A DNA stretch of 64,000 nt from assembly GCF_900177815.1 (NCBI RefSeq), contig NZ_FXAZ01000001.1, positions 744,001-808,000 of the forward strand, written 5' to 3'. A program made the position numbers and the translations under genes. Below are positions 56,364 through 63,982 of the stretch, one piece after another. Position 1 is the stretch's first letter; each line of letters starts with the position of its first letter. Source of the DNA: Paenibacillus aquistagni. Its GTDB lineage: Bacteria; Bacillota; Bacilli; Paenibacillales; Paenibacillaceae. The notes under the pieces are model-generated. The model ran no database searches. It saw only the letters and a list, made by a program, of their open reading frames with translations, and was not told where the DNA came from.

Positions 56364-56789
56364 ATGAAATATCAATGGGTCAGCTTGACGGAATATTACA
56401 ACCCCAATGAGGTGAGAGAGCTTCTGGCACAGTGCATGTGGCCTGATGAAGAGCGTATTCTCGCTGAATTGGAATGTTACCGCAAGGAGGAAGAGCGTTC
56501 TTTATTTGGATTTGTCATTGATCATGCATTAATAGGCTTGGTAGGTGTATCTTCCATTGGGGAGATGCTCAGAGTCAGGCATATTGCAGTGAAGCCGATG
56601 TATCGCCATCAAGGCTTAGGCAGTCAGATGATTCTGGAATTGCGATCTCGGTACGCTCAAGCTTTGATAGCAGAAACGGATCGTGAATCCGTTGAATTTT
56701 ATCGAAAAGCGGGATTTCAAATAGAAAGTCTTGGTGAAAAGTATCCCGGTGTGGAGCGTTATAAGTGCACCCTGAATGTTGAGATATAG
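56364..56789 (+). CDS. GNAT-family N-acetyltransferase
   Basis: 141 residues. Motif A RVRHIAVKPMYRHQGLGSQMILE, then LIAETDRESVEFYRKAGFQIE. Small single-domain enzyme, substrate unknown. AGGAGG lies nine bases before the ATG. Convergent with the lipase gene. Confidence 0.88.
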   Translation: MKYQWVSLTEYYNPNEVRELLAQCMWPDEERILAELECYRKEEERSLFGFVIDHALIGLVGVSSIGEMLRVRHIAVKPMYRHQGLGSQMILELRSRYAQALIAETDRESVEFYRKAGFQIESLGEKYPGVERYKCTLNVEI

Positions 56790-56854
56790 AACGCAAAGCG
56801 TAGTTAGATGAATGATTATGCAGGAATATATTCGAACAGGTGCAAGCCAATGGC

Positions 56855-57664
56855 TTATACAATTCCTTCGATAAGGATGCTGTAGAAATCAAGAGGACAG
56901 AAGCCGGGATTGTGCTCACAGAGATTCATGGCGTACAGGGGGTCCTGTATAGACAAGGCTTCATAGTAGCTGCTGATGATATGATTGCCAGAGATGGATC
57001 CTTGTTCGAAGGGAAGCGCAACCGATTGCGGTGCATGCAGGTAATAAAAGGTTCGTTCATGTCTTGGCAGCTTCAAGATTGGTGGGGGGACCATTGGAAC
57101 GACATCATTAGGATTCACAACACGGTAGCTCGCATCAACAAGGGCGGCATATGATTTGGCAAATTCGGGATTGCCGACTCTTGGTGCTCCGTACGTATAT
57201 ACAGTTACAGGTTCAAAAAGGCCGTTGCTGGCCAGATCAGCGGCACATAACATGGCCAGTGCACCTCCTAGGCTGTGTCCGGTAAGAATCATCTTCTTAG
57301 CCGGTGACAAACCGCGGAGCTGCTTCTTAAGTTCTAATCGTAGGGAGTTGTAGATGCCAGTAAACCCTCGATGTGTATAGCTGTTATTGTTTACAGGCTT
57401 AAAGCGCACCTGAGTGGCTTGAAGATCGGATATCCAATCTGAAGTAGAGCTTGTTCCGCGAAAGGCAATCATAATCTTCTGATCAGATTCTATAACAAAG
57501 CCGAATCTTTCCATTCGTTGGCTGAATGACTTGGCCTGAATCTCGCAAACGAAACGAAAGCCTTGCGGCACGATAAAGCTTCCGTCAGCATTGTCAAACT
57601 GAACATAGGTTTGCCCGCACAGCGCTGCACAGAATATGGACTGCTGTATGTTCATCGTCTCCAT
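56855..57664 (-). CDS. Class 3 lipase (alpha/beta hydrolase)
   Basis: 269 residues. The nucleophile elbow is GHSLGG with Ser131, and the family's IAFRGTSSTSDWISDL strand precedes it. Asp in RVVNPNDVVPMVPP and a late His (SGNHIISSYY) complete a plausible triad. No signal peptide is visible, so it is probably intracellular or leaderless. GGAGGAGG precedes the ATG. Lipolytic activity on glycerides is family knowledge. Confidence 0.88.
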   Translation of the reverse strand: METMNIQQSIFCAALCGQTYVQFDNADGSFIVPQGFRFVCEIQAKSFSQRMERFGFVIESDQKIMIAFRGTSSTSDWISDLQATQVRFKPVNNNSYTHRGFTGIYNSLRLELKKQLRGLSPAKKMILTGHSLGGALAMLCAADLASNGLFEPVTVYTYGAPRVGNPEFAKSYAALVDASYRVVNPNDVVPMVPPPILKLPRHERTFYYLHAPQSVALPFEQGSISGNHIISSYYEALSIQDPLYAMNLCEHNPGFCPLDFYSILIEGIV

Positions 57665-57881
57665 TGAACGGCCTCCTCCTCTATCACGCGATATTCACGC
57701 CCTCCTTTTGAATGCATGTATGAAGGTGATCCTCCTCTGCGATAGATACGGGGATCATTGATTTTATGACAAGACGGATTAATCACACACCTGTTCATTT
57801 CCTGAAAATGGGTGTATAATCATTTGTTAAAATATGATAGTGCACGAACAGGCTGGAAACAAAGGGATATCAATGTGTAGA

Positions 57882-58019
57882 TGAATCTTCTATCTATGTG
57901 CATGCCTCGTTTGCGCAGTTGGAGCCGCATCATCACGAGGTAGAGTATAGGAAGGCTCAGGAAGCTTGATTATCAAGAGCTCTATCGATATGGTTATCGT
58001 GTCAAGCCTTGGTCTTTAC
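57882..58019 (+). pseudogene. Possible degraded gene with two frame breaks
   Basis: In the 57.67-58.05 kb gap a short frame with protein-like content (HASFAQLEPHHHEVEYRKA) stops at a TGA, while a shifted frame continues KLDYQELYRYGYRVKPWSLL. AAAGGG and an ATG lie just before, one base out of frame. No homologue recognised; could be chance. Confidence 0.25.
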
Positions 58020-58050
58020 TTGTAGGATAAATGGGAGGGTGTCCTGACAG

Positions 58051-58191
58051 ATGAAGATAGCATTTTCCAAGCTTGCAGTCACGTTATTGAAAGGCTTGCT
58101 GATCGTTGTTCTTTCCCTGTTCGGTTTAATCTGTATCTTTGCTGTCATGATGTCGTTAAGCCTGTGGTACATGGAAGTTGGACATAGATAA
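58051..58191 (+). CDS. 46-residue hydrophobic membrane protein
   Basis: Reads as a short amphipathic head (KIAFSKLAVTLLKG) and one or two hydrophobic helices, ending MEVGHR. GGAGGG lies 11 bases before the ATG. Directly followed by a hairpin terminator, which supports it as a real expressed unit. Function unknown. Confidence 0.5.
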   Translation: MKIAFSKLAVTLLKGLLIVVLSLFGLICIFAVMMSLSLWYMEVGHR

Positions 58192-58216
58192 AGTGCCAGC
58201 AATGCTGGCACTTTCA
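58191..58216 (+). terminator. Terminator after the 46-residue protein gene
   Basis: AAGTGCCAGC / GCTGGCACTT hairpin with a short loop and three to four Ts. Confidence 0.65.
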
Positions 58217-58311
58217 TCAAGCGTTACCTGATCATGTGGTTGTCTGAAAGCTGTATCCGCATTCAAGAAAGAGTGCAGGTAATGAAGGATCATATTGAAA
58301 AGGGGTCCATC

Positions 58312-58518
58312 TTAAGCTGTTCTCTCCTCCTCCATTATGATGCTGTCTAGCTGCTCTCGGCATTGACACTCAACTTTGCTGCATACCATGTACATGACCT
58401 TAACGTTGTTTGTAGGCAGCGTCCCGATAACATCCTCACAATAGCGGCACAGGATGGTGCCTAGATCGTTCTTCAACACGTAGTCTTGAATACATTCATC
58501 CAGCGATTGTTGAGCCAT
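58312..58518 (-). CDS. Small cysteine-rich protein resembling SR1P (GapA-binding peptide)
   Basis: 68 residues. The core GTILCRYCEDVIGTLPTN, then VKVMYMVCSKVECQC recalls the Bacillus SR1P peptide (about 39 residues; G-T-I-V-C-x-x-C ... Y-x-x-C), which binds glyceraldehyde-3-phosphate dehydrogenase GapA and modulates RNase J1. Here it has extra N- and C-terminal segments. The identification is by short motif only. AAGGAGGAG stands before the ATG. Confidence 0.5.
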   Translation of the reverse strand: MAQQSLDECIQDYVLKNDLGTILCRYCEDVIGTLPTNNVKVMYMVCSKVECQCREQLDSIIMEEERTA

Positions 58519-58781
58519 TCGAATACTCTCCTCCTTGAGTTGCGTTCATGAAGTCGCCTTCTTTAGATGTATATTCCAATTATTGAGAAGTTAGTACGCC
58601 TGCCTTTAGCTGAAGAAATACAGAAATACATTCCTTATTCTGCTTTAATACCATACGTGTCGTTAGAATGCAGCCGTACATGCTCATTTGAGGACGATGT
58701 GAGCTAGTGCTTGCCAACTCTCTAACATCTTCGACACCACTATTGTACATAGGTCAAATAACGAAACGGGAGGATTCTTTT

Positions 58782-59405
58782 ATGCCTATTGAAAAACGTC
58801 TAATACCTTCGAAATGGAATGTGGATATGAATCATTCCATCATTACAGCTGCCGATGACCGATCAGCCAAGCTTGCCGTGTTGTTTCCCGGAATGAATTA
58901 TTCCTGTGAGCGGCCTGTGCTGCATTATGCTATGAAATGCGCGATACGCGCAGGCTACGATGTGCTCCCTCTCGAATATGGATATCAAGCTGCTAGGACA
59001 GAGATACAGTCTGATGATGATTACGCTACTATCGTACAGGAGTGTGTTCGTTCCATCTCGCAAGTGAGCGGTGCTTATCAGGAACTTGTATTTGTAGGCA
59101 AGAGCCTTGGCAGCATTGCAGCAGGCATGGTCAGTACCAAGCTTGAACTTATGCAGGCAAGGCATTTATTTTTGACACCCGTTGAAGGCAGTATTCCGTA
59201 TATTAATCAAAAACAAGGCATTACGATTTATGGAACTTCGGACCCTATGTTCTCGTCTGAGCTTGCGCAGCGCATTCATGTTGACAAGCATCGTGAAGTC
59301 GTTGCCATCGAGAGAGCCAATCATGGTTTAGAGGTTGAGGACCCCATGGAGACCTTGGATATCATGAAGCAGCTTGCAGCGTTATACATGGACTTTTTCA
59401 AGTAA
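58782..59405 (+). CDS. Alpha/beta-hydrolase-like protein
   Basis: 207 residues. LAVLFPGMNYSCERPVLHYAM and the nucleophile elbow FVGKSLGS (Ser near 116) indicate a small alpha/beta hydrolase; the late histidine in ERANHGLEVED is a likely catalytic base. Substrate unknown. The start at 58782 is supported by GGGAGG eight bases upstream. Monocistronic. Confidence 0.8.
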   Translation: MPIEKRLIPSKWNVDMNHSIITAADDRSAKLAVLFPGMNYSCERPVLHYAMKCAIRAGYDVLPLEYGYQAARTEIQSDDDYATIVQECVRSISQVSGAYQELVFVGKSLGSIAAGMVSTKLELMQARHLFLTPVEGSIPYINQKQGITIYGTSDPMFSSELAQRIHVDKHREVVAIERANHGLEVEDPMETLDIMKQLAALYMDFFK

Positions 59406-59504
59406 TGATTCGGTGAACAGGGAAGCAGAAGGACTCTTTTACAGAAGAAAGCAGCGTTACTTTGCACTTTGGCATATAAAAGAGAAAGGTGTATGGAGGC
59501 AGCA

Positions 59505-59558
59505 ATGGAGCAGCAGTGGTTAGATTGGGCGAAGCAAATACAAGCCAGTCGTGTTTGA
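59505..59558 (+). pseudogene. N-terminal stump of a Nudix hydrolase (Nudix_N-type)
   Basis: GGAGG and an ATG open a 17-residue frame MEQQWLDWAKQIQASRV followed by TGA. This resembles the conserved start of YjhB-type Nudix hydrolases (M-E-x-x-W-L-x-W-A-K-x-x-Q-A). The rest of the gene, about 190 residues, is absent in all frames. Best read as a deletion remnant in the gap 59406-59684. Confidence 0.45.
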
Positions 59559-59684
59559 AGGAGGCTCGCAACACATCCGAGCAGATTAGACTCTGCTTTA
59601 CACTAGAGGCATCATCCGGAGGATGTCATGCTGGATTAGGGAGATCGCTCCTATTTTAACAATGGGTTGATTGGAGGAGAAGAG

Positions 59685-60047
59685 ATGAGAATGAGTCAAG
59701 CCACCCCGATCATACGTTTCTATGATGAGGGGCTGACCAAGGAGTTTTACATAGATTTTTTAGGGTTTCAATTGGAGTGGGAGCATCGTTACGAAGCGGA
59801 TATGCCGCTATACATGCAGATCATTTATGGTGAATGCGTGCTGCATTTATCACAGCACTTTGGAGACGGGGTACCGGGGAGCGTGCTTCGTATTGGCGTA
59901 GAGGATCTGGCGGCTTACGCGAAGCAGTTGCGAGAGAAGCGTTATTCATTTGCTAGACCAGGAGAACCGTTATACGAAGAAGATCTCACGCTCACTGACC
60001 CTGCAGGCAACCGTATTCGCTTCTATGAGATTAAACCTGCTGAGTAG
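59685..60047 (+). CDS. Glyoxalase/bleomycin-resistance-family protein
   Basis: 120 residues. VOC fold: IIRFYDEGLTKEFYIDFLGFQLEWEHR, ECVLHLSQHFGDGVPGS and the end LTLTDPAGNRIRFYEI. The D-P-x-G-N-x-I motif is typical of bleomycin-resistance-like VOC proteins. Could be a dioxygenase, isomerase or antibiotic-binding protein; not resolved. GGAGG lies seven bases before the ATG. Confidence 0.87.
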   Translation: MRMSQATPIIRFYDEGLTKEFYIDFLGFQLEWEHRYEADMPLYMQIIYGECVLHLSQHFGDGVPGSVLRIGVEDLAAYAKQLREKRYSFARPGEPLYEEDLTLTDPAGNRIRFYEIKPAE

Positions 60048-60173
60048 TTGAATGGCTTCTCCTTCTGAGCAGGGCAATAAACGTTGCAGAGTTGATTCCA
60101 AATAAGCTGGACGATCCGTTCACCCAGCTGTATGTTGTGCAGATCGCATGTGGTCAGCTTAGAAAGGAGCTTA

Positions 60174-60689
60174 ATGTTGATACGAAGAGCAGAAGCAACA
60201 GACGCCGAGGCAATCGCGCAGGTGCATGTCGCGAGTTGGCAGAGCACATATCGCGGGATTGTGCCAGATATTTACTTGGACAACATGTCTGTCGAGCGAA
60301 GAGTGGAGTATTGGGGCAGTATTTTATCCAAGCCGCTATATGAACATGAACTGATCGTTTTGGAGCAGCAGGGTCAAGTGGTTGGATTTGCTAACGGCGG
60401 ACCGAATCGTGAGCGCAAATATCGATATGATGCAGAAATTTACGCGCTGTACTTGCTTCAGCGGGTTCAAGGGCAGGGATACGGCAAAGCCATGGTGCAT
60501 CAGCTGATAGAATCCTTTTCTAGAGAAGGATACCGCTCTATGCTCGTGTGGGCGCTTAAGGACAACCCTGCGGTTCAATTCTATGAGCGGCTCGGTGCGA
60601 AACCTATCGAGCAGAAAGAAATTATGATAGGCGGTATTGCCTTGATGGAGTGTGCATTAGGCTGGGGGGATCTTACAGCAGCACTTTAA
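60174..60689 (+). CDS. GNAT-family N-acetyltransferase
   Basis: 171 residues. IRRAEATDAEAIAQVHVASWQSTYRGIVPD at the N-terminus is typical of a GNAT subgroup, and motif A is YLLQRVQGQGYGKAMVHQL with NPAVQFYERLGA. AAAGGAG precedes the ATG (four bases) and a TTG one codon later. The zinc-ribbon gene follows 16 bases on, so they are probably co-transcribed. Confidence 0.88.
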   Translation: MLIRRAEATDAEAIAQVHVASWQSTYRGIVPDIYLDNMSVERRVEYWGSILSKPLYEHELIVLEQQGQVVGFANGGPNRERKYRYDAEIYALYLLQRVQGQGYGKAMVHQLIESFSREGYRSMLVWALKDNPAVQFYERLGAKPIEQKEIMIGGIALMECALGWGDLTAAL

Positions 60690-60705
60690 GAGAGGAGGCG
60701 CAGCG

Positions 60706-61164
60706 ATGGCTGTACGTATATGTGAGCATTGCGGGGAAAGCAATAAGGAGCACCAAAGGCTTTGCCTGGCATGTGGGCATTCGTTAAAGGATGTTCCACT
60801 TGTGGGCACTCCTGATTCAGAGAAATACGAGGCGCTTGATCGAAATGCCAGAGAACGACGCTTATGCAGCAATTGCAGTGAGGAGCTAGAGGAAGGCGCG
60901 TTAAAATGCAAATATTGTGGAGCTCCAGTCGTGAAAGCCAGCTCGCCAACTTATGTTCCAATGGCAGAGGATACGACCTTGCTGTGGCCCAAAGTATTAG
61001 TAGTGGCGGCAACCGTGATTATCCCGCTAGTGGGGCTCATTGTTGGAGGAATTAGGGCGTTCAGCCAAGATAAAGACGAGCAGCTTACAGGTGGTGTGCT
61101 CGTTGCCGTTGGTCTCGTTATGCTGGGCATTCATTATTTCTTAAAAAGCATGCTCGGCTATTAA
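60706..61164 (+). CDS. Membrane protein with two N-terminal zinc ribbons
   Basis: 152 residues. Two CxxC...CxxC ribbons: ICEHCGESNK...CLACGHS and LCSNCSEEL...CKYCGAP, then two membrane helices (about 98-118 and 128-146). Zinc ribbons followed by membrane helices are common in Bacillota proteins of unknown function. GAGAGGAGG precedes the ATG. A micro-ORF encoding a membrane helix follows after 50 bases. Confidence 0.75.
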   Translation: MAVRICEHCGESNKEHQRLCLACGHSLKDVPLVGTPDSEKYEALDRNARERRLCSNCSEELEEGALKCKYCGAPVVKASSPTYVPMAEDTTLLWPKVLVVAATVIIPLVGLIVGGIRAFSQDKDEQLTGGVLVAVGLVMLGIHYFLKSMLGY

Positions 61165-61214
61165 ACGGGGATGTGAAGTTCAGCCATTGTGCCTGAATAG
61201 GGAGAGTGAGCGTA

Positions 61215-61315
61215 ATGAGCTTTGTTTGGGAAAGTACTATGATTGGCGGAATCGTTGTCCTTGTGCTGCTGATCCCGTCATCCTGCTTATCATGAAATGG
61301 TCAAAACGAAAATAA
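61215..61315 (+). pseudogene. Frameshifted small membrane protein (26 codons in frame, 33 after repair)
   Basis: GGAGAG leads to an ATG whose frame reads MSFVWESTMIGGIVVLVLLI and then stops at 61293-61295. Restoring one base in the CCC run at 61273-61275 would continue VILLIMKWSKRK to a TAA at 61313-61315, giving a typical single-helix protein with a basic tail. Either a decayed gene, a sequencing error, or a real short product. Confidence 0.45.
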
Positions 61316-61384
61316 ACTAGAGGTACAGACTTCCAGCGCGGACACGGACTCTTATAATCGCAATCATTCAATGAGGTGATGAAA

Positions 61385-61969
61385 ATGAGAATAGCCATTG
61401 TCGTATTTGACGGAATGACATTGCTGGATGCAACGGGATTCTATGACGTGATGTATCGATTGAACCGCATTGAACAGCATCGCAAGGTAAGCTTTGAATT
61501 ATGTGGAATGAAACCATCGATAAAGGATGAGCAAGGCGTCAGGGTGGAGGTGGATAAAGTTAGACCTGATCTCTCTACTTATGATGCCCTCTATATACCA
61601 GGTGGCTTTGGAACACGCTATCTTCGGTATGACGAAGAATTTGTCGGCTGGCTGCGCATTGCTGAGAAGGTGAAGTTTAAGATCGCGGTATCGACGGGCT
61701 CTTTGCTGCTTGGAGCGGCAGGGTTCTTAAAGTGCAAAAGAGCAACCATTGATCCCAATCATCTTGATTTGTTGAAGCCATATTGCAGTGAAGTGTTGTC
61801 ATCACATCTCGTAAAAGACCAGGAAGTTATCACGGCTGGAGGAATATCCGCTTCAATTGATGTGGGGCTGTATCTCGTGCATCTTCTGTCTGGAGACGAG
61901 GTGCTTGACGAGGTTAAGCAGCTGTTGGATTATCCTTTTGAGATGGAGGAAGTTGTGGAATTCCAATAA
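61385..61969 (+). CDS. DJ-1/PfpI-family protein with Ser in place of the catalytic Cys
   Basis: 194 residues. The fold is clear: RIAIVVFDGMTLLDATGFYDV, LYIPGGFGTRYL, then the nucleophile elbow position AVSTGSLLLGAAGFL. In family members this elbow is C-T-G; here it is Ser103. The usual histidine partner T-T-H is also changed (RATIDPNH). The enzyme is therefore not expected to work as a cysteine hydrolase or deglycase. GAGGTG serves the ATG at 61385. Role unknown; perhaps a binding protein. Confidence 0.82.
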   Translation: MRIAIVVFDGMTLLDATGFYDVMYRLNRIEQHRKVSFELCGMKPSIKDEQGVRVEVDKVRPDLSTYDALYIPGGFGTRYLRYDEEFVGWLRIAEKVKFKIAVSTGSLLLGAAGFLKCKRATIDPNHLDLLKPYCSEVLSSHLVKDQEVITAGGISASIDVGLYLVHLLSGDEVLDEVKQLLDYPFEMEEVVEFQ

Positions 61970-62018
61970 TATCTGTATCACATCAGCAATGAATGGTGCA
62001 TAGGAGGGCATGAATGAC

Positions 62019-62357
62019 ATGATCTCGGAAGTAGCGAGCTTATATATTATTGATGGATTGGCAAGTGAATTCGAGAGCCAATTTCGACGCGCGTCTCCAC
62101 TGCTTAGCGGCTCCAGAGGATATATTTCCCATGAGCTTCATAAATGCATCGAGGAACGGAACAAGTATCTGTTAATGATTAAATGGAGATCAGTAAGTGA
62201 TCATCTAATCAGTTTCAAGCAATCCACAGCCTATGAGGAGTGGAGACTGATGCTTGCTCCGTTTTTTGATTCAGCTGTTGAGGCGGAGCACTACATATCA
62301 ATCAGGCTGCCCTCGACAAATTCGGATACGTCAAAAGTATCGGAAGGTCCAATTTGA
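62019..62357 (+). CDS. Antibiotic biosynthesis monooxygenase (ABM)-domain protein
   Basis: 112 residues from the second in-frame ATG, which has AGGAGGG about ten bases upstream. ASLYIIDGLASEFESQFRRASPLLSGSRGYISHELHK and the KYLLMIKWRSVSDHLISFKQS segment match the dimeric ferredoxin-like ABM fold. Could be a small oxygenase or a degradation protein; unclear. 49 bases behind the DJ-1-like gene. Confidence 0.8.
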   Translation: MISEVASLYIIDGLASEFESQFRRASPLLSGSRGYISHELHKCIEERNKYLLMIKWRSVSDHLISFKQSTAYEEWRLMLAPFFDSAVEAEHYISIRLPSTNSDTSKVSEGPI

Positions 62358-62390
62358 ACTCAAATATTGAAGCTTGATGCAAGCGTTGAC

Positions 62391-62416
62391 TGGCTCTAAG
62401 AATAGAGCCAGTTTTT
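62391..62416 (+). terminator. Terminator after the ABM gene
   Basis: GGCTCTA / TAGAGCC stem followed by six Ts. Confidence 0.75.
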
Positions 62417-62544
62417 TGCTGAATGCAAGAAAAAATGGCTGAGCGGCTTCCAAGTCGAGAGCAATGTTATTGTTTTGAAGACTGGCTTATCGTGTACAAT
62501 ACAGATAAAGCCACTTATATTTGTCCACAGAGAGGAGTATCCCC

Positions 62545-62865
62545 ATGAAGCGATCCAAGACGAGAGCCATCTGGGTAGGCGTGATTCTGCTGCTGCTGTA
62601 CGGAGTAATCCATCTTAGTGTCAGCAAATACATGATGCCGCTGTATGATGCAGATGCGATTGATGAGCATCATTCGGTGGATGTCCTGACGACAGAGGAA
62701 TCGATCGGCCCGATCTTGTCTTTAGACCATACTTTATTAGAGGTGCTCTTATTTATAGCTGCAGGTGCAACGGTCTTTCATCTCGTTCGTTCTAGAAGCG
62801 ATAAGGAACGACTGAAGTATATCAAGAAGGATTGGGAGAAACAAAATGAGGAGGACAGGAAGTAA
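62545..62865 (+). CDS. Uncharacterised two-helix membrane protein
   Basis: 106 residues. Membrane helices at about 8-27 (AIWVGVILLLLYGVIHLSV) and 67-84, with a charged C-terminal tail (KEDWEKQ-like, many Lys/Glu/Asp). No family recognised. The ATG follows AGAGGAG by seven bases; an upstream start would add eight residues. Confidence 0.65.
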   Translation: MKRSKTRAIWVGVILLLLYGVIHLSVSKYMMPLYDADAIDEHHSVDVLTTEESIGPILSLDHTLLEVLLFIAAGATVFHLVRSRSDKERLKYIKKDWEKQNEEDRK

Positions 62866-63142
62866 CGATAAAAGTACTGTTCTTCTCTTTCGACAAAAGG
62901 GTACAGCATCAATTTGCTCGATATCAGCTAGGCGTTGTTTATGATGATTGCTTGTGTCTATCAAATGAGTTATAATCTTCTTCCTCCCAAAATATGGGGT
63001 GTTGGCGAAGCGCTTCGAGCTGTGTAAAATGAGAAGCATTTGATCGTAAGGATTGAATGCTTTTTGTTATTGAACGATTTCCAGCTTGACATTGAATTAA
63101 CATAGAGGAGGAATTCACATAAAAAAGGGGAATAGGTCCGTT

Positions 63143-63826
63143 ATGGGAATGGAATGGTATGATGCAATTGCTAGGAGAAATGGCGGCTACCGGAGTGAAG
63201 CCGTATATGCGATTGAGGGAGTATCGGGTGAGGTTGTGTTTGAGAAAGAGCTAGCCGATATGTTGTCTTATGCAGATCATGTTCTGGATGCAGGGTGTGG
63301 ACATGGGGAGTTTACGCTTCGCATGTCAACAAATGCCCGCCATATTATCGGATTTGACTTCTCTGTGGAGATGATAAAGATTGCAAACCAATTGCTTGCA
63401 GCGTCGAAGGTTAAGAATGTTCAGTTTGTACATGCGACGACGAAGCAGCCATTGCCGTTCACGGATGAACAATTTGATCTCATATACGATCGAAGAGGCC
63501 CGACTTCCATTCTTGAACATGCCCATATTCTTCGATCAGGCGGGACCGTTTTTGGCATTCATTCTGGCTCATTAGATCTCGTAACCCGTCGATTGCATGA
63601 GAATGGTTTTATCGATATAGAGATTCGAGAGTTTAACGATGCGGTATGCATTTACCCAAGCCAAGTGGAGTTTATAAGAGCGATGTCAGACACTCCTGGG
63701 CATCCGGATTATAGCGATCCTAGACACCATGGAGAGCTGCAGCGTCTCATCGCACAACATATGGATGTGGAGGGAAAATTTGTCAAACAGGATTATCGTT
63801 TTATTTGGAAGGCGATGAAGCCATAA
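63143..63826 (+). CDS. Class I SAM-dependent methyltransferase
   Basis: 227 residues from the first ATG. SAM motif I is VLDAGCGHGEFTLRM (about 47-61), then IIGFDFSVEMIKIANQL, DEQFDLIYDRRGPTS and HILRSGGTVFGIH. Substrate unknown. A strong ribosome site GAGGAGG at 63105-63111 is placed seven bases before an in-frame ATA (63119) that would add MKKGNRSV-like residues if it were ATG. So the original start codon may have mutated; the ATG at 63143 has only a weak site. Confidence 0.82.
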   Translation: MGMEWYDAIARRNGGYRSEAVYAIEGVSGEVVFEKELADMLSYADHVLDAGCGHGEFTLRMSTNARHIIGFDFSVEMIKIANQLLAASKVKNVQFVHATTKQPLPFTDEQFDLIYDRRGPTSILEHAHILRSGGTVFGIHSGSLDLVTRRLHENGFIDIEIREFNDAVCIYPSQVEFIRAMSDTPGHPDYSDPRHHGELQRLIAQHMDVEGKFVKQDYRFIWKAMKP

Positions 63827-63843
63827 TTCTCTTATCCAGATCC

Positions 63844-63877
63844 GCTCTGAATCGTTCCTAGATTCGGGGCTTTTTTT
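63844..63877 (+). terminator. Terminator after the methyltransferase gene
   Basis: GCTCTGAATC / GATTCGGGGC stem with a seven-T run. Confidence 0.8.
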
Positions 63878-63916
63878 GTGTTTACAAATACCCAAAATGA
63901 ATTTTATTTCCTCATA

Positions 63917-63945
63917 TTGACAAAGTGGATTCGAGCGCATAATAT
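63917..63945 (+). promoter_or_regulatory. Strong sigma-A promoter
   Basis: Perfect TTGACA (63917-63922), 17-base spacer and TATAAT-like TAATAT (63940-63945). The transcript would start in or just after the palindrome that follows. Confidence 0.8.
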
Positions 63946-63947
63946 AG

Positions 63948-63964
63948 ATACCAACGGTCGGTAT
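63948..63964. promoter_or_regulatory. TetR-type operator palindrome
   Basis: ATACCAACGGTCGGTAT is a 17-base dyad (ATACC...GGTAT, with inner AC/GT), directly after the -10 box. This is the standard position and shape for a TetR/AcrR repressor site. Confidence 0.6.
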
Positions 63965-63982
63965 TAAAAGAAAGGGGACGCT

